Positions 18,601 through 28,184 of a DNA stretch of 64,000 nucleotides are shown in pieces. Made by a program: the position numbers and the translations under genes. The notes below the pieces were generated by a model that worked only from the letters and a program-made list of their open reading frames with translations, did not search any database and had not been told where the DNA came from. Within the stretch, counting starts at the first letter, position 1. Each line of letters opens with the position of its first letter. The DNA is taken from assembly GCA_004564215.1 (NCBI GenBank), contig CP024846.1:1860001-1924000 (forward strand), in the 5' to 3' direction. This DNA comes from Beijerinckiaceae bacterium (lineage in GTDB: Bacteria; Pseudomonadota; Alphaproteobacteria; Rhizobiales; Beijerinckiaceae).

Positions 18601-21600
18601 TTCCTGCATATCGACAGAGCAACAACGCCAAGGCCGCCTGGACGAAGGTGTTGACGGTCAGGTGGTGCTTACGTGCGAGTTCGCCGAGCTTTTGGGAATC
18701 CGAGGCGGTCAGGTCAAGGATGACGTCGTCAACGGCACCGCTGGCGTCCGAAGGAATAATGTCGCTCCCGCCAATAAGCGGCGTCGGCTCGGTGAAACCA
18801 TCGAGATAACGGCGCCAGAACTTTTCGGCAGCTGCGAGATCTTGCTGGCGGATCCACGCCAGATAGTCGCGAAATTGCCCGTTGGCTCGGCACGGCAGGG
18901 ATGACCCCTTGGACAAGGCCGCGTAGTGGTTTCGAAAATCCAGGAGCAGCGGCGAAGTGCACCAATCATCCATGATTATATGATGGAAGCTGCGCACGCA
19001 GAGGTATCGCTCCTTGTCCAGACGAATGAGCTGAATCCGTAACAGCGGGGCGACGGATAGATCAAAGTCCTGCTCAAGCTCGGTCTTTAAAAGGGATTGA
19101 ACTTGCGCGCGTCTCTCGGCATCCGAGAGGTGCCGTAAATCCACATGTGCGAACGGCAGCTCGACACGCCGGTGAACCAATTGATGAGCGCAGCCATGGG
19201 TGTCCCATAGGAACGATGTTCTGAGAATAGAATGACCGTCGACAACGCGTTGCCAAGCATCCGCAAAAGCGCCAAGATCAATCGCTCCCTTGATCTCGTA
19301 CCTCTCCTGCATATGGTAAATGCCGGTCTTTGGTTGCGAGAGGCTATGGAAGAGCATCCCTTCCTGCATCGGCGTCAGGGGGTAGAGATCCTCAATATCG
19401 GGGACGCGGCCCTTGATGGTCTCGATTTCATCGGGTGTTAGCTCGGCAAGGCTGAAGGGGCTCTCGAAAGCGGACGGGTCGGCTCCCGTCTTCGCAGGTA
19501 TCGTTTCCGGCGCGAATGCCTTCAGGTTGGCGGCGAGGATTCCAACCGTCGGAAATTGGAGGAGCTGTCGAGGGGAAAGATCGAAGCCCGCCGTTTGCAT
19601 TCGGCTGGCGACGCGGATCGCCCGAATTGAATCGCCCCCCAGATCGAAGAAATTATCCTCAACGCCAATTCTTTCGAGCCCAAGCACTTCCGCCCAGATC
19701 CGGCACAATGCGTCTTCGGCGGGGGTGCGCGGCGCCATATATTGGTGGGCCAGCTGCGCGAGGATGTCCGGGGCGGGCAGCGCCTTGCGATCCAGCTTAC
19801 CGCTGGACGTCAACGGGAGCGCGTCCAGTATCACAAAGGCAAAAGGGACCATGTAATCGGGCAATTCCCGCTGCAGCGAGGCCCGCAGATTTGCCATCGT
19901 CGGTGCGGATCCGGCATTTGCGACCACATAGGCGACAAGCTGCTTCTCTTCGAGACTATCCGCGCGCGCCAAGACCACCGCATCACGGACATCGGGGACC
20001 CGGCAGAGCGCCGCCTCGATCTCGCCAAGTTCGATCCGAAAACCCCGGATCTTAACCTGATGATCGATCCGCCCGAGAAATTCGATGTTTCCGTCCGGCC
20101 GGTAACGCGCCAGATCCCCACTCGCATAGAGCCGTTCCCCTGTGTCGAACGGGTTGGGAACGAAGCGCTCCGCCGTCAGATCCGGCTGCCCAAGATAGCC
20201 GCGCGCCAAACCAACTCCCCCAATGTAAAGCTGCCCCGCGACCCCGATGGGAACCGGATTTAGGCTGGTGTCCAGAATATAAAGCCGCGTGTTCCAAATC
20301 GGACGGCCGATCGGAATGCGTGCCTCCGTTTTACCCGGCTCGCACGTATGAGCGGCAACGTCGATGGACGCCTCGGTGGGCCCATATAAATTGTGGAGTT
20401 CCGCGGACTGCGTGCTGTAAAACTGCTCCACGAGTCCCGGCGAGAGTTCCTCTCCGCTGCACAGAACACGGCGTACAGTTCCAAGCGCGTGGGGTTCCGA
20501 AGCACTCAGGAAGGCCCGCAACATCGAGGGGACAAAGTGCAATGTCGTTACCCGTTCGCGTTCGATGATCTCGCTTACACGTTCGGGCTCGCGATGATCG
20601 TTCGGCGGCGCCACGATCAAACGCGCACCGACGCGAAGGGGCCAGAAAAACTCCCAGACGGATACGTCGAAACCGAAGGGCGTTTTTTGCAACACGGCGT
20701 CGGCGCCGCTCAAACCATATCTTGCTTGCATCCATTCCAAGCGGTTAACCACCCCGCCATGGGTGATCGCCACGCCTTTCGGCCGTCCGGTCGACCCGGA
20801 TGTGTAGATGACATAAGCAAGATTTTGCGGGATCGCGCGGGTCTGCGGATTTCTCTGGCGCGTGGCGTCGAGCGAGAGCCAGTCCTTGTCGAGACACAGC
20901 GTCTTTATCGTTGCAGGCAGGTGGCCGCTCAGATGCGCCTGCGTCAACACCAACAAAGGTTGCGTGTCCTCGATCATGTAGGCGAGCCGCTCGCTCGGAT
21001 AATCAGGATCGAGCGGCAAATAGGCGCCGCCGGCTTTCAATATCCCGAGGAGACCAATGACCATTTCGAGCGACCGCTCGGCGCAGATCCCGACGATTGT
21101 TTCCGGACCAACGCCGAGATCGCGCAAATGATGAGCGAGTTGGTTCGCTCTGGCGTTTAGCTCTGCATAGGTGAGTTGCGCATCTTCGAAGACCACCGCA
21201 ACGCCATTCGGAGTGCGGGCGACCTGATCCTCGAACGAGTCGTGAAGACAGCGAGCATCCGGATGGTCGGTCGTATTGGCATTCCACGCGGCAAGCATTT
21301 GCTGCCGTTCGGTCACACTCAGCATCGCCAGGTCGCCGATGTGGGTTTCGGGGGCCGCGACAATTCCCTCAAGGAGCGCGCGATAGTGCTGCGCCATCCG
21401 CGATATGGTTGTCGAAGCAAACAGCTCCGTTCGATATTGAAAGGACAAGAGAATCTCTTGACCCACCGTGGCGGCCATCAGCTTGAGATCGAAGTTTTCC
21501 ACGCGTTCCCGCAATCCGAGTGGCTTTGCCGTGCAACCGCACAAGGAAAAGGGCTCCCCGTCCTCACCGAGGGCGAGCGATGCAAGGTCGTCGGGGATAT

Positions 21601-24600
21601 CCAATTGTGCCTGCTGCAGGACGAACAAGGTCTGGTAGATTGGCCATTGATTGCCATGGCGCTCCGGTTGAAGCCGGTCGATGATCAGCGGAAATGGAAA
21701 TTTCTGATGATCGAGTCCTCTCATCACCTGCTCATGGATCCGACTCAAGAACAGGCTGAAGGATTCGGTTGGATTTTGGCTTCCGCGGAGCGCGATCGGA
21801 TTGACGCAGTTTCCGATCAGGCCGGCAAACTCTGCCTGCAGCCGGCCGCTGGTTGGAACGCCGACGATAATGTTGCGCTGCCCTGTGTAGCGATAGAGCA
21901 GCGTGAAATAGGCGGCCAGCAGCAAGGTAAAGAGGCTTACACCTTTCTGGCTTGCCAGTGATTTCAATTGAGCGACAAGCGCGTTGTCGAGACCCAATCG
22001 TTCCGACGCGCCTTTGTAGCCAGCGACGGCCGGCCGAGCGAAATCCGTCTCCAATTCAAGGACCGGAAGCTCAGCGACAAGCTGCGCGCGCCAGTAGTCC
22101 CAATCTCGTTTGGCGCCAGCGCCGGCCAGGTATTGATCTTGCCTCTTTATGAAATCCGCATAGCCGGGCCCGCGCGGAAGCTCGGGGAGCGGCGACGCTT
22201 CACGCGCGCGATACCCAGCGCCGAGCTGTTTGAGGAGGAGAAGGATAGACCAGAGATCAAGGGCAATATGATGCGCGCCAAGGAAAAGCGTCGAGCGGTT
22301 GGGACCGCGGCGATAGAAGACCGTACGGAAGGGAGCTTCTTTTTCGAGATCGAAAGGCTGTGCCGCCCGAATGGCAAGATCGGCTTGCAATCGGGCCATA
22401 TCCCAGTCTTCCGCTGCAATTTGCGTGAACCATTTTGGTAGATCTTCGAGGGGCGCGATCGTCTGAGCTGCCGAATCCGACGCGGCGCGATAAAGCGCAC
22501 GCAATTGCTCATGATGTTCGACCAAGCGCGCAAGCGCCAGCTGGAGCCGTGCACCATCGAGAGGGCCCTCTATATCAAGGGCAAGGTGCAAATTGTAGGA
22601 AATGCTGGCCGGTTCAAGCTGGTGCACTGTCCACATAGCCCGTTGGGCGTAGGACAAGTCATGGATTTCGATCTGCTCGGAATCCCGGGGCGCAGGCCTC
22701 TCACCTTTGCTGTTCGCCGTGGCATTCAATACCGAGGCAATCTGCTCAAAAGTCATGTCCGCGAGCAAAGCGGACAATGGGATCTCCACGCCGAGCAGGA
22801 CATCGAGCGCATGTTTGAGTTCGAGGGTACGCAATGAATCGAGACCCGTGGTCATGATCCGTGTGTTGTCGGCGAGGTTCGCTTCCGGAATTCGCAGCAG
22901 CCGGGCGGTATTCGAGATCAGAAAACGGGTAATCAACCCGATCCTTTGTTCCGTGCTCAGAAGAGCAAGAGCTTCCCGCAACAGAGGATTGCCTTTTTCG
23001 GCGCCTGACGGTCCCCGGTTCTCATCCGTCAACGCCGGGGAGGAGCCGCCCTCCCCGGAACGCGCGACGATTTGAAGCCGCCCGCCGAGATAATCTTGGC
23101 GGCAGGAAGCGCGCCGGATCTTTCCGCTCGATGTCTTGGGAATCGAGCCCGGTTGTACAAGAACAATGTCGGCCGGAGCGACGTCGCATTCGCTGGCAAG
23201 GCTTTCGCGGATCTGTTGAAAAAGGTCCTGCGGACCCTTGTCCCGCAATTGCTGAAGCGTTGATCGCTGAGGTTCGGCAACGATGACAAGAGCCTCCTGG
23301 TCCTCGACCGTCACCGAGAAGGCCGCGTTCGAACCTGGGCGCAACGCCTCGACATGTTCATCAAGGACGCGTTCGAAATCATGCGGGTAGTAATTGCGTC
23401 CCGCAATGATGATCAAATCTTTCAACCTGCCGGTAACAAAAAGTTCGCCCTGATCCGAGAAGCCGAGATCCCCGGTTCGCAGAAAGCGTCCGATTTCTTC
23501 ACCAGCGAGCCGGGCCTGAAAGGTCCGGGCCGACTCTTCCGGCTGGTTCCAATAGCCCTTGGCCATGCTGGCTCCAGCCGCCCAGATTTCGCCGATTTCA
23601 CCATCGGCGCAGGGCACCTCGGTTTCGGGGTTTACGATGCGCACCTCATGCCCTGGCCATGTGTGGCCACAGCCAACCAAGGCGAGAGCTGCTCCGGAAT
23701 TTGCCTCCACAATCTGGTTCGCCCCGAGGGCGGCTCGATCGGCACGCCGGAAGGCGGGCGATCGGCCGCGAGTCGGCGCCGTCACCACCAATGTCGCTTC
23801 GGCCAGTCCGTAGCAGGGAAAGAAATTTTGGCGCCGGAAGCCGCATTCTGCAAAGGCGGCGGCGAAGCGATCGAGCGTCGTGGCGCGTACCGGTTCGGCA
23901 CCACTGAACGCAACGGTCCAGGAACTCAGATCGAGATCGCGCTTTTGTTCCGCAGTGATTTTGCGCGCACAGAGATCATAGGCAAAATTTGGACCACCGC
24001 TCGTGTGCGCGCGATAGTTTGAAATTGCCTGTAACCAGCGGAACGGCTTTTCCAGGAACGCCAGCGGCGACATCAAATAGGCTGTCGAACCGACATAGAG
24101 AGGCTGAAGCACATTTCCGATGAGGCCCATGTCGTGGTAAAGCGGCAACCAGCCGACCAGCGTCGAATGTTTCGAGTGTTGAAAGCTCCGCTTGATGAGC
24201 GCCTGATTGACCAGGAGATTCGCGTGACTGATCATCACGCCGCGCGGATTGCCGGTCGAACCTGACGTATATTGCAGGAAGGCAAGACTGTCCGGCTCCA
24301 CGGCAAAGGGAGTCCAGCCGTCCGCCTCATGGGCTCCAATCTCGTCCGTCGCGAGCCAGGACACTCCACCCTGCCCTAGACTGCTTTCGGCTTCCGATTT
24401 GAAGCGGTCCCGAAGCTCCGTCACCGTCATGACCGAGGCAGGCGAAGCGTCGCGGAAAATGGCCTGCAATCGTTGTAGATGACGCCCGGACGGAGGATAG
24501 GCCGGCACCGCGACGACACCCGCGTAGAGGCAACCGAAGAATGCTTGAATGTAGTCAAGGCCAGGGGGATAGAGCAAAAGCGCCCGCTCGCCGGCAAGTC

Positions 24601-24811
24601 CGGACTCTTGAAGACGCGCCGCGATCGCCCGCGCACGTCGATCAAGATCGGAAAAGCTGAGACGAATGCGCGCGCGTTCGCCCTCGTCAAGAAAGACATA
24701 GGCTGTGTCGTTGGGCTGCAACTCTGCGCGGCCCTGGAGCAAGGAGACAAGATCATATGTGTCGAGTAAAGCTGCTTCTTCACTCAAGTCAGAACTACTA
24801 ACCGATGACAT
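15632..24811 (-). CDS. NRPS A, 5' segment: FAAL, ACP, C, A(Ser), T, C, A, T, E (first half)
   Basis: A 3059-residue synthetase with a good ribosome binding site (AGAGG) before ATG 24811. Residues 1-590 form a fatty acyl-AMP ligase (YTSGSTGNPRG near 181). The acyl carrier Ser is residue 659 (GLDSL). C1 has HHIALDLW at 847. The A1 pocket reads D-V-W-H-L-S-L-I-D, the well-known serine code. T1 Ser is residue 1728 in a GGDSI motif. C2 has HHIIMDDW at 1943. A2 (2247-2812) reads D-I-W-E-L-C-A-D-D, an acidic pocket that suits a basic residue such as diaminobutyrate. T2 Ser is residue 2814 (GGDSI). The first half of an E domain (HHLVVDGVS) follows, and the frame is lost at 15652-15656. The predicted start of the product is acyl-Ser-(D-X). 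Confidence 0.93.
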   Translation of the reverse strand: MSSVSSSDLSEEAALLDTYDLVSLLQGRAELQPNDTAYVFLDEGERARIRLSFSDLDRRARAIAARLQESGLAGERALLLYPPGLDYIQAFFGCLYAGVVAVPAYPPSGRHLQRLQAIFRDASPASVMTVTELRDRFKSEAESSLGQGGVSWLATDEIGAHEADGWTPFAVEPDSLAFLQYTSGSTGNPRGVMISHANLLVNQALIKRSFQHSKHSTLVGWLPLYHDMGLIGNVLQPLYVGSTAYLMSPLAFLEKPFRWLQAISNYRAHTSGGPNFAYDLCARKITAEQKRDLDLSSWTVAFSGAEPVRATTLDRFAAAFAECGFRRQNFFPCYGLAEATLVVTAPTRGRSPAFRRADRAALGANQIVEANSGAALALVGCGHTWPGHEVRIVNPETEVPCADGEIGEIWAAGASMAKGYWNQPEESARTFQARLAGEEIGRFLRTGDLGFSDQGELFVTGRLKDLIIIAGRNYYPHDFERVLDEHVEALRPGSNAAFSVTVEDQEALVIVAEPQRSTLQQLRDKGPQDLFQQIRESLASECDVAPADIVLVQPGSIPKTSSGKIRRASCRQDYLGGRLQIVARSGEGGSSPALTDENRGPSGAEKGNPLLREALALLSTEQRIGLITRFLISNTARLLRIPEANLADNTRIMTTGLDSLRTLELKHALDVLLGVEIPLSALLADMTFEQIASVLNATANSKGERPAPRDSEQIEIHDLSYAQRAMWTVHQLEPASISYNLHLALDIEGPLDGARLQLALARLVEHHEQLRALYRAASDSAAQTIAPLEDLPKWFTQIAAEDWDMARLQADLAIRAAQPFDLEKEAPFRTVFYRRGPNRSTLFLGAHHIALDLWSILLLLKQLGAGYRAREASPLPELPRGPGYADFIKRQDQYLAGAGAKRDWDYWRAQLVAELPVLELETDFARPAVAGYKGASERLGLDNALVAQLKSLASQKGVSLFTLLLAAYFTLLYRYTGQRNIIVGVPTSGRLQAEFAGLIGNCVNPIALRGSQNPTESFSLFLSRIHEQVMRGLDHQKFPFPLIIDRLQPERHGNQWPIYQTLFVLQQAQLDIPDDLASLALGEDGEPFSLCGCTAKPLGLRERVENFDLKLMAATVGQEILLSFQYRTELFASTTISRMAQHYRALLEGIVAAPETHIGDLAMLSVTERQQMLAAWNANTTDHPDARCLHDSFEDQVARTPNGVAVVFEDAQLTYAELNARANQLAHHLRDLGVGPETIVGICAERSLEMVIGLLGILKAGGAYLPLDPDYPSERLAYMIEDTQPLLVLTQAHLSGHLPATIKTLCLDKDWLSLDATRQRNPQTRAIPQNLAYVIYTSGSTGRPKGVAITHGGVVNRLEWMQARYGLSGADAVLQKTPFGFDVSVWEFFWPLRVGARLIVAPPNDHREPERVSEIIERERVTTLHFVPSMLRAFLSASEPHALGTVRRVLCSGEELSPGLVEQFYSTQSAELHNLYGPTEASIDVAAHTCEPGKTEARIPIGRPIWNTRLYILDTSLNPVPIGVAGQLYIGGVGLARGYLGQPDLTAERFVPNPFDTGERLYASGDLARYRPDGNIEFLGRIDHQVKIRGFRIELGEIEAALCRVPDVRDAVVLARADSLEEKQLVAYVVANAGSAPTMANLRASLQRELPDYMVPFAFVILDALPLTSSGKLDRKALPAPDILAQLAHQYMAPRTPAEDALCRIWAEVLGLERIGVEDNFFDLGGDSIRAIRVASRMQTAGFDLSPRQLLQFPTVGILAANLKAFAPETIPAKTGADPSAFESPFSLAELTPDEIETIKGRVPDIEDLYPLTPMQEGMLFHSLSQPKTGIYHMQERYEIKGAIDLGAFADAWQRVVDGHSILRTSFLWDTHGCAHQLVHRRVELPFAHVDLRHLSDAERRAQVQSLLKTELEQDFDLSVAPLLRIQLIRLDKERYLCVRSFHHIIMDDWCTSPLLLDFRNHYAALSKGSSLPCRANGQFRDYLAWIRQQDLAAAEKFWRRYLDGFTEPTPLIGGSDIIPSDASGAVDDVILDLTASDSQKLGELARKHHLTVNTFVQAALALLLCRYAGTEEVVFGVTVAGRPANLASADSTIGLFINSLPLRVRIRSEQLVRAWLKDLLADNLDMRQYEFVSQSMIQRWSAIPRADSLLFQHLLTFENAPIDPSLRAEKDVLDIDLVGLRVHTNYPITFVAIPADVLTLRLTYARDRFEAGTMERMARHLKAAIEGLIRGFDGIVGTVEMLDPSERIELLEDWNRTGHVYGEPRDLIGRFEAQVLESPEAVASSCGSVTLSYQALNEKANRLAHALIGEGVGPDTVVALLDERGLDFLAMMLAIFKAGAAYLPLDPAHPDGRIAQVLVESQVGLLLAGTSCRDRAGTIVAAMADLKPRLLDLATLEARESCRENPRRRHGPKNLAFVIYTSGSTGKPKGAMVEHQGMFNNLITKVPALELTSADVIAQTASQCFDISVWQFLTALTLGARVEIFPDAISRDPQRLLEEIAARGVTILEAVPSMIRALLDAPEAEAGLAGLRWLLPCGEAFAPELCRRFMERHPRVRLLNAYGPAECSDDVSYYPIEAAPAGNDLSVPIGRPVDNTRLYLLNRWLEPAPVGAPGEICVGGVQVGRGYLNRPDLTAAAFRPDPFGPPGTRLYHTGDLGRYRADGVIEFLGRVDHQVKIRGHRIEPGEVEACLATHPGVQATAVVARLAAPGIYRLVAYVVGEVDADALRQHLRATLPDYMIPAAFVSLEALPLTPNGKVDRNALPEPDLGAQLAQRFVAPRTPTEEILAQIWADVLRVERVGINDNFFELGGDSILSIQIVSRARQAGLMLMPKQIFDLQSIAELAAAAETNGVAAEQGDVEGEAPLTPIQHWFFEQELAKADHWNLAVLLEIRAALRPADLERAVRQLIHHHDALRMRFQRRNDEWMAFNAASETQDVFHVEDFSQLAPDQQAEALTNAADRWQKTLHLETGPLLRVIWFNLGADRRPQLLIIIHHLVVDGVSLRILLEDLDTACRQLAGGETLALPAKTTSYRAWANRLWEAAQSGVPEEGARIGMN
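15652..15656 (-). other. One-base frameshift in a homopolymer inside the E domain of NRPS A
   Basis: The plus strand has five C here (five G in the coding sense). The upstream frame reads on to GARIGMN and stops at 15632. The downstream frame gives GGAYWDELA, the expected continuation of an epimerization domain. Adding one G would give a single frame of roughly 4,900 residues. A sequencing undercall, a real inactivating mutation or slippage could all explain it. Confidence 0.88.
16376..18073 (-). repeat. 1,698-bp perfect direct repeat, copy 2
   Basis: Second copy of the A-domain cassette, identical to 11817-13514 and in the same orientation. Here it is followed by a GGDSI-type T domain and an epimerization domain. 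In copy 1 it is followed by a GGHSL-type T domain and a C domain. The cassette was therefore exchanged without disturbing the downstream carrier type. Confidence 0.95.
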
Positions 24812-24856
24812 ATCGCTTGCCTCTTGACGCTTGATCTAGACGAATGAACGCACCGT

Positions 24857-25762
24857 TCACGACACGTAGTTGAGATAAGATCGGTAGTAAGGAAAAAGCC
24901 GCTTTGGGGAGATGCCGCCCCACAAGCCGAGCGCGATGACTAGGTTGTAATAAACGTTCTTCCAGGGCATCCCGCGCACGCAAGCGAGAGCGCCTTTCAC
25001 GGCGCTGTCCTTGGTGTGCCAATCGACATTGAAGGAGAGAGCGCAATCCAGGCTGCGCACATGGTGAAGCGTACCCGGCGGCAGGTATAAGGCATCGCCG
25101 GGCTCGACGATGACTTCGGCTGGCTTTGCGATCCGATAGAGCGGATAACGATCGTAATCCGGCTCTTCGACATTCACTTCGCACCACCTCCAATGATGTG
25201 GATAGCAATATTTAAGCTGTTCGCGCGCGACCAGGACGAAGCGCTTTCGTCCGCTAATCTGAAAAAACAAATTGTGGGTGAGCAGGCAATCGAAGTGCAA
25301 TGGCGTGATGCTGTCGGCTGGCCCCAGAAATAATTGCGCAAACTTCCACCATTCGGCTCGATACCAGTTGGGAAAATAATCCGAGGGAAATTTATCAAGA
25401 TCGACGTTCGCGTCGGGCAAGATACTGGTGAGCGGAACGTCATGAAGATAAGCGGGCTTTTGATCCGGGGTCGCGGTGCGGTCTTGAAGCTGAGATTCGT
25501 AGCGCTTCAAATGGTCGACATAGGCTTCGAACGAAGTCTGGACCGTTTGGATCCCTGAGGATCCCCATTGCTTGAGAGGTATCTGCTGGTGACCGACCTC
25601 TGTACGCAGATAGTCGAGGTTCCACCGTGAAAGCGCTGAACATCCTTCAAGGGCTCGCTTCACGAGAACCGGCCTGGCTTGCCTTACATAATCTTCGGCG
25701 AACTCCTTCGCCCCCAAGTGGTCGCGCCGATCAACCACATAGTCCGCTTCTTCCGGCATCAT
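24857..25762 (-). CDS. Cupin/JmjC-type Fe(II)/2-oxoglutarate oxygenase
   Basis: A 301-residue cupin_8 (JmjC-like) protein. The metal triad is visible as H156-F-D158 (ITPLHFDCL) and a distal His in GTLHHVRS (233 or 234). The GRKRF stretch supplies basic residues usual for co-substrate binding. It starts at ATG 25762 behind GAGGA and lies 45 bp upstream of NRPS A on the same strand. Such proteins hydroxylate free or carrier-bound residues, and some act on proteins. Because the cluster already has a TauD-type hydroxylase, this one probably modifies another position, perhaps the diamino acid, Ser or the acyl chain. The substrate is not readable from the sequence. Confidence 0.82.
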   Translation of the reverse strand: MMPEEADYVVDRRDHLGAKEFAEDYVRQARPVLVKRALEGCSALSRWNLDYLRTEVGHQQIPLKQWGSSGIQTVQTSFEAYVDHLKRYESQLQDRTATPDQKPAYLHDVPLTSILPDANVDLDKFPSDYFPNWYRAEWWKFAQLFLGPADSITPLHFDCLLTHNLFFQISGRKRFVLVAREQLKYCYPHHWRWCEVNVEEPDYDRYPLYRIAKPAEVIVEPGDALYLPPGTLHHVRSLDCALSFNVDWHTKDSAVKGALACVRGMPWKNVYYNLVIALGLWGGISPKRLFPYYRSYLNYVS

Positions 25763-25926
25763 GTTTCCTCATGAAAGTCAGGACAATGCCTTTGACCGGC
25801 GCGCGCCATCGATCGAGCGAATGCGCGGTCGCATCGCAGCCCAAAGTTTTCGCCGATCCAAGTTTTGTTAAGGCCGGTGCCGACTCGCTGTAGGCAGCGC
25901 TCGGCTCTGGATTGCTTGGCTATTTG

Positions 25927-26154
25927 CTAATCTGGTGAAACGCGCTCGGCTTCGGCCATCTGCTTACGCAAGCTGAGAGGGCGCATGTCGGTCCAGACTT
26001 CCTTGATGTAGGAAAGACAGTCCGGCTTGGGGCCGGCCTTGCCGACCGCACGCCATCCGTCCGGAAGCTCCTTGTAATCCGGCCAGATCGAATATTGCTC
26101 TTCATGATTCACGACAACCTTGTAGATGGCGTTTTCGTCTTCTTCCCAAGCCAT
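25927..26154 (-). CDS. MbtH-like NRPS accessory protein
   Basis: A 75-residue protein with the MbtH pattern: [19 protein letters not shown] followed by [11 protein letters not shown]. MbtH proteins bind A domains and are often needed for their folding and activity. It sits in the NRPS operon, 164 bp upstream of the oxygenase gene and 67 bp downstream of the aminotransferase gene. It should serve the four A domains encoded downstream. Confidence 0.97.
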   Translation of the reverse strand: MAWEEDENAIYKVVVNHEEQYSIWPDYKELPDGWRAVGKAGPKPDCLSYIKEVWTDMRPLSLRKQMAEAERVSPD

Positions 26155-26221
26155 TGTGTGATTTCCCCCCGGAGAAGTTATTGCCGCTGTAATGGACCGA
26201 TACGCGGCCTGAGCAGGCTGT

Positions 26222-27727
26222 TTATGCTACGAGTAGTTTTTCAGAGGCTTTGACCGCCTCGTGGAACCGGCCGGCGATTTCGTCGATCTCGGCGCGGCTC
26301 ACAATCAGCGGCGGCAAGAAACGTACGACACTGCCGGATCTGCCTCCCAATTCGACGATCAATCCGCGGCGTAGACATTCATCCTGGATCCGCCGCGCCA
26401 TTTTCGGGGATGGCGGAGGGAGCCCGATGACGCCGCCTGGAACATCGGAATCGATGACTTCGACACCGGCCATTAGGCCGCGACCGCGGACGTGACCGAT
26501 GCAGCTCGTCTCGGTTGCGATGGATTTGAGTGTTGCCAGCAGCCAAGATCCCATTTCCGCGGCGTGGCGCTCCAGATGATTGGCCGAAATATAGCGAATC
26601 GTGGCCGCCCCGGTCGCAAACGCCAACTGATTGCCACGGAAGGTGCCCGCGTGGGCTCCGGGCTTCCATTGATCGAGATTGTTGCGGTAGACAATGACGG
26701 AGAGCGGCAAGCCGCCCCCAATCGCTTTGGAAAGCACGAGAACGTCGGGCCTTATCCCGGCGTGCTCGAAGGCGTAAAGCCGCCCCGTCCTGCCGAGCCC
26801 CGTCTGCACCTCATCCAAAATGAGCGGAATGTTACGGCGTTCGGTTATCTCCCGGATCTTGCGCAGCCATAGGTCCGGCGCGGGATTTATCCCGCCCTCG
26901 CCTTGCACCACTTCAAGGATCATGGCGGCTGGAAGCGGAACGCCGCTGTTGGGATCGTCGAGCAGCGTCTCGATGTAATGGGTGTTGATGCTGGAGCCGG
27001 CATCGCCACCGACGCCGAACGGACATCGATATTCCGAGGGAAATGGAAGAAACTGAACTTCGGCCGTCAAGCCAGTAATAGCGGCCTTGGGACCGGTCTC
27101 GCCCGTGATACTCAAGGCCCCATGGGTCATTCCATGATAGGACCCGTGAAAGGAGAGGATGCCGCGACGGCCGGTCGCGGTCTTGACAAGCTTCAAGGCC
27201 GCCTCGATGGCGTCGGCGCCCGTGGGCCCGCAGAATTGGATCTTGTAATCGCTCGAGAAGTCGGCCGGGAAGCTTTCGAAGAGATCGCTGATAAAACGAT
27301 CCTTGAAAGGTGTTGGAAGATCGAGCGTTTGAAACGGAATTTCTTCACTCAAAGCGTGCTGAATAGCCTCGATGACAATCGGATGATTGTGCCCTAGGGC
27401 AAGAGCACCTGCGCCGGCCAGACAGTCGATATACTCGCGTCCCTCAATGTCGCGAACCCTGATGCCCCGGCCGGATTTGAGTGCAATCGGAAGTCGCCGC
27501 GGATAGGTCCTGGCATTGGATTCGACGGCCTCCTGGCGATCGAGATAGGCATTTCCGAAGGAGGTGTAGAATGGCGTCCCCTCTTGTCGTTCGCTTGAGT
27601 CTGCACGGAGCCCGCCGTCGAGAAAGGGCGCTCCGACAAAGCGCGAGACATCGATATGCTCCGCGGCATCGAATCCGCTCACGCCTGCAGGAAAACTATT
27701 GCCGGAATGCAGTGAGTCTCTTGACAT
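26222..27727 (-). CDS. dat: Diaminobutyrate-2-oxoglutarate aminotransferase (class III, PLP)
   Basis: A 501-residue class III aminotransferase. [14 protein letters not shown] carries the PLP-contacting Asp, and [12 protein letters not shown] carries the Schiff-base Lys. It resembles the PvdH/Dat group that makes 2,4-diaminobutyrate from aspartate semialdehyde and glutamate. About 50 residues precede the family core. The gene opens the leftward operon, with a GGGAGCGG ribosome site just before ATG 27727. Supplying diaminobutyrate would fit the acidic pockets of A2 and A3. EctB-like or other diamine aminotransferases are the main alternative. Confidence 0.85.
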   Translation of the reverse strand: MSRDSLHSGNSFPAGVSGFDAAEHIDVSRFVGAPFLDGGLRADSSERQEGTPFYTSFGNAYLDRQEAVESNARTYPRRLPIALKSGRGIRVRDIEGREYIDCLAGAGALALGHNHPIVIEAIQHALSEEIPFQTLDLPTPFKDRFISDLFESFPADFSSDYKIQFCGPTGADAIEAALKLVKTATGRRGILSFHGSYHGMTHGALSITGETGPKAAITGLTAEVQFLPFPSEYRCPFGVGGDAGSSINTHYIETLLDDPNSGVPLPAAMILEVVQGEGGINPAPDLWLRKIREITERRNIPLILDEVQTGLGRTGRLYAFEHAGIRPDVLVLSKAIGGGLPLSVIVYRNNLDQWKPGAHAGTFRGNQLAFATGAATIRYISANHLERHAAEMGSWLLATLKSIATETSCIGHVRGRGLMAGVEVIDSDVPGGVIGLPPPSPKMARRIQDECLRRGLIVELGGRSGSVVRFLPPLIVSRAEIDEIAGRFHEAVKASEKLLVA

Positions 27728-28162
27728 TATTCCGCTCCCACGGAGGATAATTTGTCCAACGCCAGTTAGGCATCAGACATCAATCCTCATACCTACTCAA
27801 AACGCATGGGCGCCGCGGAACCCGACACAAAAAATTGCCGGCTAGATTATTTTCTATGCAGTCCGGGCGGCAAGGCTACGCGCCCTTCCTTCGTGTCAGA
27901 TTTCGAAATGATTGCCCGGCAGGCGAGGTTTTGGATGCACATATCCACTCGGCGTACGTCGCTTCCCGACAGGTGTCGGGACGGGGTTTATTAACGCCCG
28001 GATGACCAGGCAGGGGCGAAAGTGTTGCGCCTTTGCCACGCATCGCGAAAGTAGCGCGATCCCGGCCTTTTACGTGGCAGGTTCCTGCCGCCCGACGCGT
28101 CCCAACTCTTGGAAGCAAAGGATGCTGCAGCTTTTGGCCGGCGACCGATGATTCCTTCTCAA
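27728..28162. promoter_or_regulatory. Divergent intergenic region with hairpin-rich leader
   Basis: This 435-bp gap separates the leftward synthesis operon from the rightward uptake operon, so it should hold both promoters. I could not place -35/-10 boxes or a convincing Fur/RirA operator by eye. It does contain three perfect stems: TCCCGACA/TGTCGGGA (27964-27981), ATCGCG/CGCGAT (28042-28060) and GGCAGG/CCTGCC (28076-28089). A terminator follows at 28163. The order suggests a structured leader of the receptor gene, or a small RNA that ends before it. Confidence 0.5.
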
Positions 28163-28184
28163 GCCCGCGTTTCGGGCGCTTTTT
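28163..28184 (+). terminator. Intrinsic terminator directly before the receptor gene
   Basis: The stem GCCCG/CGGGC with a 5-nt loop is followed within 3 nt by TTTTT. The receptor's GGGGGG ribosome site begins 3 nt later. A terminator in this place either ends an upstream small RNA or attenuates the receptor operon. Confidence 0.65.

Noticed and set aside
12294..18904. Long plus-strand frames opposite the duplicated A domains (468 and 683 codons)
   Set aside because: They lie exactly antisense to NRPS domains, share the duplication, and have Arg/Gly/Asp-rich composition typical of reverse frames in GC-rich DNA.
27830..28184. Cobalamin or another known riboswitch before the receptor
   Set aside because: I found no B12-box-like or other familiar core sequence; only generic hairpins and a terminator can be supported.
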